From NCBI GenBank assembly GCA_963698775.1, contig CAVOSE010000004.1:1-64000 (forward strand): a stretch of DNA of 64,000 nucleotides. The letters run 5' to 3'. Below, piece by piece: positions 41,883 to 50,721 of the stretch; within the stretch, counting starts at the first letter, position 1; the number at the start of each line of letters is the position of its first letter. The DNA is from Thiohalocapsa sp963698775. Its GTDB lineage: Bacteria > Pseudomonadota > Gammaproteobacteria > Chromatiales > Chromatiaceae. The notes beneath the pieces were generated by a model. That model did no database searches. It was not told the origin of the DNA and saw only the letters and a list, made by a program, of their open reading frames with translations. The position numbers were made by a program, and so were the translations under genes.

Positions 41883-44117
41883 ATGGCGATGACCCCGAAC
41901 GAGCACCCACGACGTTACCTGCGCATCGCGGTGGCAGCCCCGCTCGCGGAGCTGTTCGACTACCTGCCGCCCGCGTCGCCGAGCGGTCAGCCGCTCCTCC
42001 CCGGCATGCGCGTGCTCGTCCCTTTCGGCCGCGGTCAGCGTGTCGGCATCATCACCGCGATTGTCGCCGAGAGCGCGTTGAGCGAGGACAGACTGAAATC
42101 GGTGAAAGCGGTGCTGGATCGCCTGCCGCTGCTCGCCGAGACCGACCTCCGGCTGGTGCTCTGGGCCGCCGCTTACTATCGCAGCAGTCCGGGAGAGGCC
42201 CTGTTCAGCGCCCTGCCCGCCCGCCTGCGCCGTCCAGAGCCGCTCCTCAGCGGCTCACCGCCGGGCTGGCGCGCGCGCACGCCAGCGTCCTCCGACGCCG
42301 ATAGCCGCGAGCGCATCATGCGTCGGGCACCGCGCCAGGCGGAGGCGTTGGCCTTGCTCGATGCCCACCCCGGCGGTCTTGATGACACAACCCTGCGGGC
42401 ACGGCTCGGCGATTGCGCCCCGGCCCTCCGCGCGCTGGCGCAGAAGGGCCTGATCGAGCGCTGCCGCATGGAGGCGGAGATGGACGCCGCGCCGACGCGC
42501 GTCCTGACGGCTGCGCCGCAACTCAACCCCGGTCAGCACGACGCGGTGGAAGCGGTGCGCGAAACCTCCGGCTTTCGCTGTTTCTTGCTCGATGGCGTCA
42601 CCGGCAGCGGCAAGACCGAGGTCTACCTACGCCTGATCGACGACGCCCTGCGCCGCGGTCGGCAGGTCTTGGTGCTGGTGCCCGAGATTGGCCTCACGCC
42701 ACAACTGCGCGATCGCTTCGCCCGACGCATCGACACACCGATGGCGGTGCTGCACTCGGCACTCGGTGAGCGCGAACGGGAGTTGGCCTGGCAACAGGCC
42801 GCGCAAGGTCGCGCGCGGCTGGTCTTGGGCACGCGCTCGGCCATCTTCACGCCACTGCCGGACCTGGGCCTGATCATCGTCGACGAAGAGCACGACCAGT
42901 CGCTGAAGCAGCAAGACGGCTTTCGCTACTCGGCCCGCGATCTGGCGGTGCGCCGTGCCCAGCTCGCCGACTGCCCGATCATGCTCGGCTCGGCGACGCC
43001 GTCGCTGGAGACGCTGCGCAACGCCCGACTTGGACGCTATCGGCATTTGATCCTATCGCAGCGGGCCGGGGCCGCGGTGGACCCGAAGATCCTGGTGGCG
43101 GACATCCGCGCCCAACCGCTGCAAACCGGCCTCTGCCACGCGCTGCTGACACGCATGGAGCAGGAGATCGAGGCCGGCAATCAGGTGCTGCTGTTTCTGA
43201 ACCGACGCGGCTTCTCGCCGGTGCTCACCTGCCACGACTGCGGCTGGATCAGCGAATGTCGCCACTGCGACGCCCGCATGACCCTGCACCTGGGCCGCGA
43301 TCAGCTGCTGTGTCACCACTGCGGCCTGCTGCAACCGCGCCCGACCCGCTGCCCCTATTGCGAATCGCCGGACCTACGACCGCTAGGCCAGGGTACCGAA
43401 CGCGTCGAGGACACCCTGCGGCAGCGCTTTCCCGGCATCCCGCTGGCTCGCATCGACCGTGACAGCACCCGCCGCAAGGGCGAACTGGAGCGCCTGCTGT
43501 CCGCCGCCGAGCGCGGTGAGTTCCGCATCCTGCTCGGCACCCAGATGCTCGCCAAGGGCCACCACCTGCCCGGCATTACGCTGGTGGGCATCCTCGACCT
43601 GGACCACGGCCTCTACGGCAGCGACTTCCGCGCCACCGAGCGCATGGCGCAACTGCTGGTGCAGGTAGCCGGACGCGCCGGGCGCGCCGAGCGCCCCGGC
43701 ACGGTGATGCTGCAAACCCGCCACCCGCATCACCCGATGCTGACCCGCCTGTTGCGCGACGGTTATGGCGCCTTCGCAGATGCAGCGCTCGCCGAACGCG
43801 CCGAGGCGACGCTACCGCCCTACAGTCACCAGGCCCTGATACGGGCGGACAGCCCGCAAGAGCAGGCAGCCATGGACTTCCTGCGCCAGGTCCTGGCCAT
43901 CGCCCAGCCGCTAGCGGCGACGAGCACCGAGCTCTGGGGACCGGCCCCGGCGCAGATGGAACGTCGCGCCGGGCGGGTGCGTGCCCAGTTGCTGTTGCAG
44001 GCGCCCGATCGTGCCCAACTGCAAGGCCTGCTCAGCGCCCTGCTGCCGCCACTGCGCGCGCTGACGGTACCACGACACCTGCGTTGGAGCGTCGACGTGG
44101 ACCCGCTGGACCAATGA
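41883..44117 (+). CDS. priA: Primosomal protein N' (PriA helicase)
   Basis: About 744 residues. The N-terminal DNA-binding domain starts LRIAVAAPLAELFDYLPP and LLPGMRVLVPFGRGQRVGI. Walker A is LLDGVTGSGKTEVYLRLI, the DEEH box LIIVDEEHDQSLKQQDGF, and eight zinc-binding cysteines run from TCHDCGWISECRHCDARM to RCPYCESPDLRPLGQG. The helicase end (GTQMLAKGHHLPGITLVG, VAGRAGRAERPGTV) is complete. Restarts stalled replication forks. The start at 41883 (or two codons later) is chosen because homology begins there. Confidence 0.96.
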   Translation: MAMTPNEHPRRYLRIAVAAPLAELFDYLPPASPSGQPLLPGMRVLVPFGRGQRVGIITAIVAESALSEDRLKSVKAVLDRLPLLAETDLRLVLWAAAYYRSSPGEALFSALPARLRRPEPLLSGSPPGWRARTPASSDADSRERIMRRAPRQAEALALLDAHPGGLDDTTLRARLGDCAPALRALAQKGLIERCRMEAEMDAAPTRVLTAAPQLNPGQHDAVEAVRETSGFRCFLLDGVTGSGKTEVYLRLIDDALRRGRQVLVLVPEIGLTPQLRDRFARRIDTPMAVLHSALGERERELAWQQAAQGRARLVLGTRSAIFTPLPDLGLIIVDEEHDQSLKQQDGFRYSARDLAVRRAQLADCPIMLGSATPSLETLRNARLGRYRHLILSQRAGAAVDPKILVADIRAQPLQTGLCHALLTRMEQEIEAGNQVLLFLNRRGFSPVLTCHDCGWISECRHCDARMTLHLGRDQLLCHHCGLLQPRPTRCPYCESPDLRPLGQGTERVEDTLRQRFPGIPLARIDRDSTRRKGELERLLSAAERGEFRILLGTQMLAKGHHLPGITLVGILDLDHGLYGSDFRATERMAQLLVQVAGRAGRAERPGTVMLQTRHPHHPMLTRLLRDGYGAFADAALAERAEATLPPYSHQALIRADSPQEQAAMDFLRQVLAIAQPLAATSTELWGPAPAQMERRAGRVRAQLLLQAPDRAQLQGLLSALLPPLRALTVPRHLRWSVDVDPLDQ

Positions 44118-44391
44118 CCATCGTCGGTTGAAAGAGCCCGTCGGCGCCGTCGCGGGTGCACTTTACGAACTCGCCGCGCCCCTCCCCGCCGTCCCAAATC
44201 ACACCGAGCACGATATCGAGCGGCTCGTGAAAGTAGGTGCTGCCGCCCTCCTGTCCGTCGTCGAACAGCGGCGCATCGAGCACGTCCTTGTCGAACAGAT
44301 CGGACGGCGCATCTTCGCTCAGGCCGATGCGCCTGAGCAGTTCACGGGAGGACGCGCGACGCTCTGACGACGGCAATGCCTGTTCGTGCAT
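44032..44391 (-). CDS. Hypothetical protein overlapping the priA 3' end
   Basis: 119 residues on the minus strand; codons 1-90 have the high third-position GC expected of native genes (ELLRRIGLSEDAPSDLFDKD, then EGGSTYFHEPLDIVLGVIWD). The last 29 codons overlap priA antiparallel and are Arg/Ala-rich, so the true stop may have been lost. No family recognised. The opposite-strand frame at 44128-44367 is less gene-like. Confidence 0.45.
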   Translation of the reverse strand: MHEQALPSSERRASSRELLRRIGLSEDAPSDLFDKDVLDAPLFDDGQEGGSTYFHEPLDIVLGVIWDGGEGRGEFVKCTRDGADGLFQPTMVIGPAGPRRRSNAGVVVPSARAVAAAGR

Positions 44392-44465
44392 ACGCGCCCT
44401 ATCGGAATCACGATCCTTGCAACGTACTGCACACCGCTATACTTTTTCCGCTCCCCAACCTCAGC

Positions 44466-44750
44466 ATGGCGACTTCATCAATGGCCAACGCGTCCCCCAG
44501 CCTGATGGTCCGTCTCGATCCGGACAGCAAGACCCTCATCGCGCGAGCGGCCGAACTGCGCCACGTTAGCGTCAGCGACTACGTCCGCTCGGTCGTGGTC
44601 GCCCAAGCCCATCGCGAGATCCAGGCCGCGGAGGAGCGGGTCATTGCGTTGACGCCAGCGGAGCAGCAGGCATTCTGGCAAACGCTACAGGAGCCGGCCG
44701 CCCTCACCCCGGCTCAGCAGGCGCTCGGTGCCCTAATGCGCGGCGAATAA
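44466..44750 (+). CDS. DUF1778 (TacA-type) antitoxin
   Basis: 94 residues from 44466 (44481 is a second choice). The DUF1778 RHH domain reads SLMVRLDPDSKTLIARAAEL and SVSDYVRSVVVAQAHREIQA; the tail EERVIALTPAEQQAFWQTL is the toxin-neutralising helix. It precedes the GNAT toxin by five bases, the normal arrangement of TacAT pairs, in which this protein blocks a tRNA-acetylating toxin. Confidence 0.88.
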   Translation: MATSSMANASPSLMVRLDPDSKTLIARAAELRHVSVSDYVRSVVVAQAHREIQAAEERVIALTPAEQQAFWQTLQEPAALTPAQQALGALMRGE

Positions 44751-44755
44751 GCACC

Positions 44756-44965
44756 GTGCGCCTGCCGCCCGGATACCGCATCGAGCCAACGCGTCGGGCT
44801 CACCCGAGATCGGCGTTCCACAGCGCCCAGGCGCAGGTCGATGATTGGCTGGCGAACACGGCGCTAACATTTTACCGGCGTTGGGATTTCCGCCCGCTGC
44901 CAGGCCACCACTACCGACTCTTTCTGAGCTGGGGCCAACTCCACGCCATGGCGACTGGTTGTTGA
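44756..44965 (+). CDS. TacT-type GNAT toxin with internal in-frame deletion
   Basis: GTG start. The first 36 residues are the normal toxin N-terminus (RLPPGYRIEPTRRAHPRSAF, QAQVDDWLANTA) and the last 30 the normal C-terminus (FYRRWDFRPLPGHHYRLFLS). Family members have about 160-175 residues, so some 95 to 100 codons between them are gone in frame, including the acetyl-CoA loop (RxxGxG). The product, 69 residues, cannot acetylate tRNA but keeps parts that may contact the antitoxin. Junction near 44864. Confidence 0.85.
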   Translation: MRLPPGYRIEPTRRAHPRSAFHSAQAQVDDWLANTALTFYRRWDFRPLPGHHYRLFLSWGQLHAMATGC

Positions 44966-45463
44966 CCAGTCTGGGCTTCGCAGTGGCGTCCCCGTCCATC
45001 AAGAGACCTTCGAGCGGCCCTGACGCTTGGTCCATCGCATCGCACCTGGTGCGCTACTGCTCATGGCTGTGGTGGACGGGCGGCGGGGTTTGCGTTCCGT
45101 GTGGCTGGACCGGTTGGTGCGGGCTTGAGGAGCTAGCGCCGACCGTAAGCCGGCGGGATCGGCCGGCGCTGATCCCCAACGCAAGCCGGTGCGAGCACTC
45201 GCCTGGGTACGCCGGATTAATCCGGCACCTGGGGCGGGCGACTTCAGTCGCCCGTTCAAGCCGATACCCAGGGGGTTGAAGTCCCACGTCCGGTCCAGCT
45301 CAGGCGACGCACCCGGACAACGCCCTGGCTACGGCAGTGCACGTTCGTTGGACCGCGACCGCGCGGCCTGGCGCTGCCCAGCGGTAGTGACTTTATCGTG
45401 TTACGTCCCCGGTTTCTGTCCCGTCCCCGGTTTCTGTCCCCGGTTTCTCTCCACGCCGATCCG
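44966..45463. other. Intergenic region with tandem GTCCCCGGTTTCTGTCC repeat
   Basis: No gene. Several short inverted repeats occur (CCGGATTAATCCGG at 45211; GGGCGACTTCAGTCGCCC at 45237). At about 45405-45450 the phrase CCCCGGTTTCTGTCC appears three times with small changes. These are typical of intergenic repeat accumulation near RAYT elements. Confidence 0.5.
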
Positions 45464-46693
45464 CTAAGCGGTGACCTGTCGAGCGCTGAGCACACTCGGG
45501 CAGCGTGCTGCCATGAAGACGACGCCGAGGCCGGCGAGCAGGCCCCAGAGGAGGAAGCTGAGGGATGCGATGCTGCTGTACACGGCTGTGGCGACGATCG
45601 GCATGATGCCGAACATCAGCGAGTTGATGCTCTCGAAGAGGCCGAGGATCTCGCCTTGGTTCTCGGCGGGCGTTTCGTTGCTCACGACCGCCTTCATGGT
45701 TGGAACCGAGACGCTGATGCCGAGGTTAAGGAGATAGTAGACCGGGATCACGATCCACAGCGACGTCATAAACGGCAGTGCGCACAGCCCACCCGTCATC
45801 AGTACCAGGCCCAGCCCCAGGGCGCGCGCGCTGCCGACGGCGGCGACGATGGGTTTGATCATGGCCGTTTGGTTAAAGATGGCGAAGGCGCCGACCACGA
45901 ACAGAAAGTTGCCGACCTGGGCCTCGCTGAGCCCGATCTGGTCGATTAGGTAGAAGACGATGACGGAGATGTAGGCGCCCAACGCGGCCGAATGGAACAG
46001 GTTGACGCCCATGACGTTCTGCACGACAGGCTGGTGGCGCAGCGCACCGAGTGAACTCGCTAGGCGGAAGGGCCGCCAGAGGTCCAATCGCGTGCGCGGT
46101 GCCCTGTTTCGCAGTGTTTCCGGCATCAGGAAAAGGATTGCAATCAGTGTCACCAAGCTCAGGAGAATGCCGAAGATGGCGGTCGCCAGGTAGCCCCAAG
46201 GGGTGGCCATGGTATAGGCGCCGATGGCCGGTCCGATGATCATGCCGAGGCCGAAGATTGCCCCGACGTAACCGAAGTAGTGGGCTCTGGATGCCACGGG
46301 CGTGACGTCGGATAGATAGGCCTGGGTCACGGAGTTGTTGCCGCCGGTGATCCCATCGATCACGCGCACCACGCTGAGGAACATCAGAAGCCACAGCGGG
46401 GCGAGCTGCAGGCCCGACTCCAGGAACCAGAGTCCGGCGAAGGCCACCCAGGACAACAGGGTGCCGGCCTGGGACAGGAGCAGGAGCTTGCGTCGGCCGT
46501 AGTGGTCGGACAGCTTGCCGAAGATCGGCGCGGCCCAGAACAGGCAGAGGCTGTAGACCGAGAGCAGGATACCGAAGGCCCAGTCGGGCATGCCCCAGTT
46601 GCGGATGACGATGGGCAGCACCGGGATCAGCAGACTGAAGCCCAGGGTGTTGACCAAGGTCAGTAGAAACACGGGCAATAGTTTCTTGAGCAT
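45464..46693 (-). CDS. MFS drug-type exporter
   Basis: 409 residues with 12 predicted transmembrane helices. MFS motif A is present between helices 2 and 3 (FGKLSDHYGRRKLLLLSQ) and motif D/C-like stretches follow (VRVIDGITGGNNSVTQAYLS, FGLGMIIGPAIGAY). This fits the DHA1/tetracycline-efflux branch. Substrate cannot be told. No regulator adjoins it. Confidence 0.9.
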   Translation of the reverse strand: MLKKLLPVFLLTLVNTLGFSLLIPVLPIVIRNWGMPDWAFGILLSVYSLCLFWAAPIFGKLSDHYGRRKLLLLSQAGTLLSWVAFAGLWFLESGLQLAPLWLLMFLSVVRVIDGITGGNNSVTQAYLSDVTPVASRAHYFGYVGAIFGLGMIIGPAIGAYTMATPWGYLATAIFGILLSLVTLIAILFLMPETLRNRAPRTRLDLWRPFRLASSLGALRHQPVVQNVMGVNLFHSAALGAYISVIVFYLIDQIGLSEAQVGNFLFVVGAFAIFNQTAMIKPIVAAVGSARALGLGLVLMTGGLCALPFMTSLWIVIPVYYLLNLGISVSVPTMKAVVSNETPAENQGEILGLFESINSLMFGIMPIVATAVYSSIASLSFLLWGLLAGLGVVFMAARCPSVLSARQVTA

Positions 46694-46924
46694 TCGCCGT
46701 CGCCTCGGGTCGTCGGGGTGTGGATTATTGCTTGAGCGGTTGCCAACATGGCAACCTGCTGGATGCGTCTACCTGGAAATAGAGGTTCACCGTGAAGCAC
46801 TCAAAGAGGGCATGATCGTCGTTCCGATCATTCGCCCCAGGGCGCAGAGCGCCCACCCTTGCTCCCACGCTGAAGAGACTGGGCAAGTATTCGGCGCCAT
46901 GCCGATTTCACTTCTGTATGGGAG

Positions 46925-47001
46925 GCTGGGTTGAGCTTGCGAAACCCAGCTTTCGAGGGGTTACGGTGCTGCCTATGCTGGGTTTCGTTCCTCAACCCAG
47001 C
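46925..47001. repeat. Two palindromic GCTGGGTT...AACCCAGC repeats
   Basis: Hairpin 1 (46925-46950) is GCTGGGTT-GAGCTTGCG-AAACCCAGC; hairpin 2 (46977-47001) is GCTGGGT-TTCGTTCCTCA-ACCCAGC. They lie in the gap 46694-47144, which has no gene and also contains the remnant-like phrase at 46766-46830. The second hairpin is almost the same as that inside cusA (32552-32576). Confidence 0.65.
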
Positions 47002-47144
47002 CTACGGGGATTTCTTGCCCAGTCTCCAAATCCGCGTCACCAAAAAAATCGTTTCGGATTGGGCGCATGCCCCGTCCGGCGAGCTGTCCTCGGTTTCTGC
47101 ACGACCTAAGCGCACCCTGGCAACAGCTCTTTAACGCGTAGCAA

Positions 47145-47962
47145 TGCCCGCGACAGAGGACGCAGACGAAGGCGCTGGTTTCGCGCGAGGTGCCGAGCGT
47201 GATGAAGCCGACGTTCTTGTGCACATCGTAGACGCCGTGCGGTACGAGGCGACCATCGGCGAGGTGGCTGAAATCATGATCGAACACCACTTGCGGCGCG
47301 CTGCTGTAGCACTGGCCAGGCCGGTGCAGGGTGCCGAGCGGTTCCTTCTTCTTCGTGTCGATGGACAGCACCGGGATACCGCGCTGGCGTGCTAAGCGGC
47401 GCAGGGCGGCGATGTAGCGGAACTGTTGATCACGCGCGTGCGGGTCGACGTGTCCGGTGATCAGCTCCTTACAGAGCGCGCGGCGACGAAAGCCCGCCTG
47501 ATCGAGCAAGCTGGCGGCGGTATTGCGACTGACTTCAATGCCGTGCTCAAGCAGCCGCTGCGCCAACTGCAACGGCTTGAGGTCTGTCCAGCGCACCCGC
47601 TCATCGGTCGGACTGCCGGCGCTATGGCCCTCAAGTACCTCGTTCAGCACCGACTTCAACTGCGGTTCTCGCTCGCAGAGCGGCGCTCGACCACCGCCGG
47701 GCCGTCGCACTCGGTTGGCGCCTCCGCTGGGACGTTGCGGCTGATCCGGATCGTCGTTGCCCATCTGCTCCAACTCGCGTATCCCCGTGTGGATCGTCCG
47801 ACGACTCATCCCCAGCACCCGTGCGACATAGGCGACGCCGCCGTAACCGATCTTCAACGCCTCGATCGCGCCATAGCGGCGCCGATGATCTTCCGGCAAG
47901 GACCGACAGTACAGCCGCATCGCTTCCTCGTGGACTGCCTCGTAACCTGCAAATTCGTTCAT
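47145..47962 (-). pseudogene. ISAzo13-family transposase, C-terminally truncated
   Basis: The start MNEFAGYEAVHEEAMRLYCR and helix-turn-helix GGVAYVARVLGMSRRTIHTG are intact, as is the first catalytic Asp in PVLSIDTKKKEPLGTLH and the strand VPHGVYDVHKNVGFITLG. After SRETSAFVCVLCRGH the family sequence stops; the second Asp (CDGGGSNG region) and the last third are missing. The truncated end meets intergenic hairpins. Inserted next to the DUF4276 gene. Confidence 0.85.
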
Positions 47963-48069
47963 GGCACCGCACCCCGCAATCAGATGACCGGCACTGATGC
48001 TCTCAGCAATACAACGATTTTTCAAGATGGTGGCGATCTAACCCGAGAAATTACACAAGGTAAGCTGAT

Positions 48070-48645
48070 TTACTTATTAGTGAACCGACTAGGTGACCGT
48101 TTCGCTGCCCGCTCACTTCTCCAGTCTGAACGCACAAAGCGACAAAGTTGGCTGTTATACCCTAGCCCAATTGGTGAAGTGGAACCCCTCGTCGGCAGGA
48201 TATCTTGTTTGAGCTCCCGGTTCGACGACTTGCGAATAAGCTTCAACAAGGCCGCCTTCGGGTCCGTCAGCTCATCCGGAGTGCTCGGAATCGTTGCGAC
48301 GGACACGCCAATGAAACGAGCGAATGCTGCACGGTCTGCGAGCACCCAAGATTCTGTCTCGCGCACCGCGACCCGAAATACGAGCCGCGCGCTTTGCGGG
48401 CTCGGCAGCCAATCGGCGATCAGTTGTTGCGGACAAACTCCTCGGTCGAGGTCGGTCAGCAGTAGGACCGGCATCACGTCGTCCGCCATGCGGTTCAGGT
48501 CTGGGGCACGCGATCTGAGATAGCCGAATCCCTGTTTGCGAATGCGCGCGTGAATGTCGGTAGCGCCGGCTTGCAGCAGCAGCCGCTCGGCTAGCGCTTC
48601 GCTGAGCGCGTCTTCCGTCGCGATCGCGAACGCTGCCTTTAGAAT
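48070..48645 (-). CDS. DUF4276-type protein, partner of the AAA ATPase
   Basis: The frame reads AFAIATEDALSEALAERLLL, VMPVLLLTDLDRGVCPQQLI, RETESWVLADRAAFARFIGV, ELKQDILPTRGS and SQLCRFVRSDWRSERAAKRS, the usual block order of DUF4276 (a TOPRIM-like fold in related families). It begins immediately after, or overlapping, the ATPase stop at 48639. No ATG, GTG or TTG exists in frame before 48489, so the start may be a rare ATT (48645), or a base is missing. The 3' end is near full length and lies about 110 bases from the truncated ISAzo13 gene. Confidence 0.65.
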   Translation of the reverse strand: MLKAAFAIATEDALSEALAERLLLQAGATDIHARIRKQGFGYLRSRAPDLNRMADDVMPVLLLTDLDRGVCPQQLIADWLPSPQSARLVFRVAVRETESWVLADRAAFARFIGVSVATIPSTPDELTDPKAALLKLIRKSSNRELKQDILPTRGSTSPIGLGYNSQLCRFVRSDWRSERAAKRSPSRFTNK

Positions 48646-49790
48646 AGGCCGAGTTGTTCCGGTTCTCTTGGCCTTGCCTTGGGCAGCATGACCTCGGAGG
48701 GCAAGAGTCCGCTGGCCAACATGCCGCGTTCCGCGTCATCAGGGCCGCGGACCTCAGAGCCTTCGTCCGTCGGCGTCACCAGCAAGATCGATCGGCCGTC
48801 GATCGGATTGCCCAGAAGTGCCTCACTGTGGGTCGTGATGAGGACCTGTCGGCGGTACTTCGCTTGTCGTTTGATGCGGTCGATCATCAAGGGGATCTGA
48901 GAGACGATCGCATCATTCAGCGACAGTTCCGGCTCTTCTAGCAACAGCATTGAGTCGCCCACGAGCATGGACCAGAACAGCGCAATCAAACGCAAGGTGC
49001 CATCAGAAAACTGGTCTTCGCGGTGCCAGGCCCCCTGTGGTCGCCAGTGCTCGTAGCGCGCCTCAAGGTGGGGTAGGCCGGTGACCTCGTCGCGTGAGAA
49101 GCGCAGCTCCTGGAATTGGGGCACAGCCTTACTCAGTGCCTTCTGAATCTTTTTCAAACGCGCCCCTCGGGTGTTCGCTGGGGTTCGGGCCAGCCCTTCC
49201 AAGAAGCCCTGTCCGAACGGATCATCTTCCAGCCGGTTCCCTCCGATGCGATCCGCGAACTTTAGCAACTGGGGTACAAGATGCAGGTAGGTCGTGGCGG
49301 CGAAAAATTCCGCCAGCGCACGAAACTGAACATTGGCGCTGACCTGCTCCAGATGCGTTTGCGTGAGGCGTTCCTTGTCGGATTTATCTAGACCGTCGGG
49401 TCGGCTCAACAGACAACTGCCGTTCAACTCGACCCTTTCCTCGGTGACGACCGGGCGCTGCCGTCCCGTCCCCTCGCTCTTGAAAGCAAGGGTGTAGAGA
49501 TAGGTTGCCTGAGCCTCCCCTGAGCCGCTGACTACATGGACCTCGATGCGGACCTCCGTGTCGCGCCGTGCCTGCAGACAGCGCAGCTTTTTCAAACCCC
49601 CGCGCTCGGCGACCGCCTTCAGCAACCCGCCGCCCGAGGGGCTGGCAATGGTGCGCAGGAAGCGGAACACGTCCAGGAAATTGGATTTGCCCGACGCATT
49701 GGGGCCGATCAGGTAGGTCGACTCCGCCAGATCTACCTCTACTTTGCGGAAGTTGAGCCAGTTTTTTAGCTTGATATGGGTGATTTGCAT
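48639..49790 (-). CDS. AAA ATPase (AAA_15/21, OLD-like predicted ATPase)
   Basis: 383 residues. Walker A STYLIGPNASGKSNFLDVFR (residues 25-44), ABC-type signature region QFSDGTLRLIALFWSMLVGD, Walker B and its acidic end SMLLLEEPELSLNDAI, and the H-loop VLITTHSEALL. This is the SMC/RecF-like ATPase type, as in AriA of PARIS, AbiL-like and OLD systems. It forms a two-gene operon with the DUF4276 gene. No toxin or methylase is next to it. Confidence 0.9.
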   Translation of the reverse strand: MQITHIKLKNWLNFRKVEVDLAESTYLIGPNASGKSNFLDVFRFLRTIASPSGGGLLKAVAERGGLKKLRCLQARRDTEVRIEVHVVSGSGEAQATYLYTLAFKSEGTGRQRPVVTEERVELNGSCLLSRPDGLDKSDKERLTQTHLEQVSANVQFRALAEFFAATTYLHLVPQLLKFADRIGGNRLEDDPFGQGFLEGLARTPANTRGARLKKIQKALSKAVPQFQELRFSRDEVTGLPHLEARYEHWRPQGAWHREDQFSDGTLRLIALFWSMLVGDSMLLLEEPELSLNDAIVSQIPLMIDRIKRQAKYRRQVLITTHSEALLGNPIDGRSILLVTPTDEGSEVRGPDDAERGMLASGLLPSEVMLPKARPREPEQLGLF

Positions 49791-49885
49791 TCGCGTTTTC
49801 TTGTTCCGCTCACTTCTCGATCAAGGCGATATTTCACCACAGCAGTGGCATTGAGTCACAGGAGCGCGGGGCGCAAGGTCACACG

Positions 49886-50008
49886 CAATGCCATTAAGTT
49901 AGCGAGCGATGGGGACGCCTTGTGGGAGCGGCTTCAAGCCGCGACTCGACCGGCGCGACGAAAGTCGCGGCTGCAAGCCGCTCCAAGGGCTCAACTTAAC
50001 GGCATTGG
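49886..50008. repeat. Nested inverted repeat (GCGGCTTCAAGCCGC type)
   Basis: An inner hairpin-prone block, GTGGGAGCGGCTTCAAGCCGCGAC and its complement GTCGCGGCTGCAAGCCGCTCC (49921-49985), is flanked by AATGCCATTAAGTT (49888) and AACTTAACGGCATT (49993), which are inverted with one mismatch. This kind of element is dispersed in many gammaproteobacteria. The gap 49791-50721 has no intact gene. Confidence 0.65.
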
Positions 50009-50227
50009 GGTCACAGGGGCTCGGGGTCACATAGACACCCAGAGAAACCGGCTCCCACGCTGGGCTTATCCCAGTGAGACCGGGGTGCTCTTAAGCGGGT
50101 TGGAGCGCGTGGCTGAGCCGGCACGGCTGGAGGTCACCAAACGCAACTGACAAACCCCTGTCTAGCTGCATCCTGTCGCGGACTCATGAGTCGAACATTT
50201 GGACTAGGTAAACTGTCACCGTAATTC

Positions 50228-50317
50228 CCCAATCACCACGCCCAGGATGGTCAAGAACGAGCGCATCGCGTTGCGGCGGATCTCGCGGATCGCGAGCAGC
50301 AGGCTGTTGCCGAGCAT
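50228..50317 (-). pseudogene. MacB-type ABC permease, N-terminal fragment
   Basis: The minus strand encodes MLGNSLLLAIREIRRNAMRS, then FLTILGVVIG, the characteristic start of FtsX/MacB permeases, and ends there at the repeat motif GTAAACTGTCACCGTAAT (50208-50225). The remainder of the gene is absent. Confidence 0.75.
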
Positions 50318-50721
50318 CAGGCGAGCCCCGGGATGCGCCGCGCAACCGATCGCGGACTGACCGCCGGCGCCGAACCAATTCCCTGTGCCGCTCGCCGCAG
50401 CGTGCCGCTCGCCGCAGCAGCCGACGCGACGCCGGTCGAGCGCGGCACCCGGGAGCGTCACCGATCGGCCCGTTTGCGAACAGGGTCCTCACACACATCG
50501 TGCGGCCTCCCCCAAATGTTTCTCCATGCGGCAGATTACAGCAACCAGACCGTCGCCACCGCCGGCGCACGACCACCGAAGCAGGACAGGAAGCAGCGTT
50601 CAGGTATATCCTCAACACCCATGCCATGGCCGACCTGTGAGGTCGGCTATTCCGAGCACCGCTGTTCACAGCTCCGGGAGCCTGGTGAATCGCTCGGAGC
50701 CGTCGACACAGTGAAACTACC

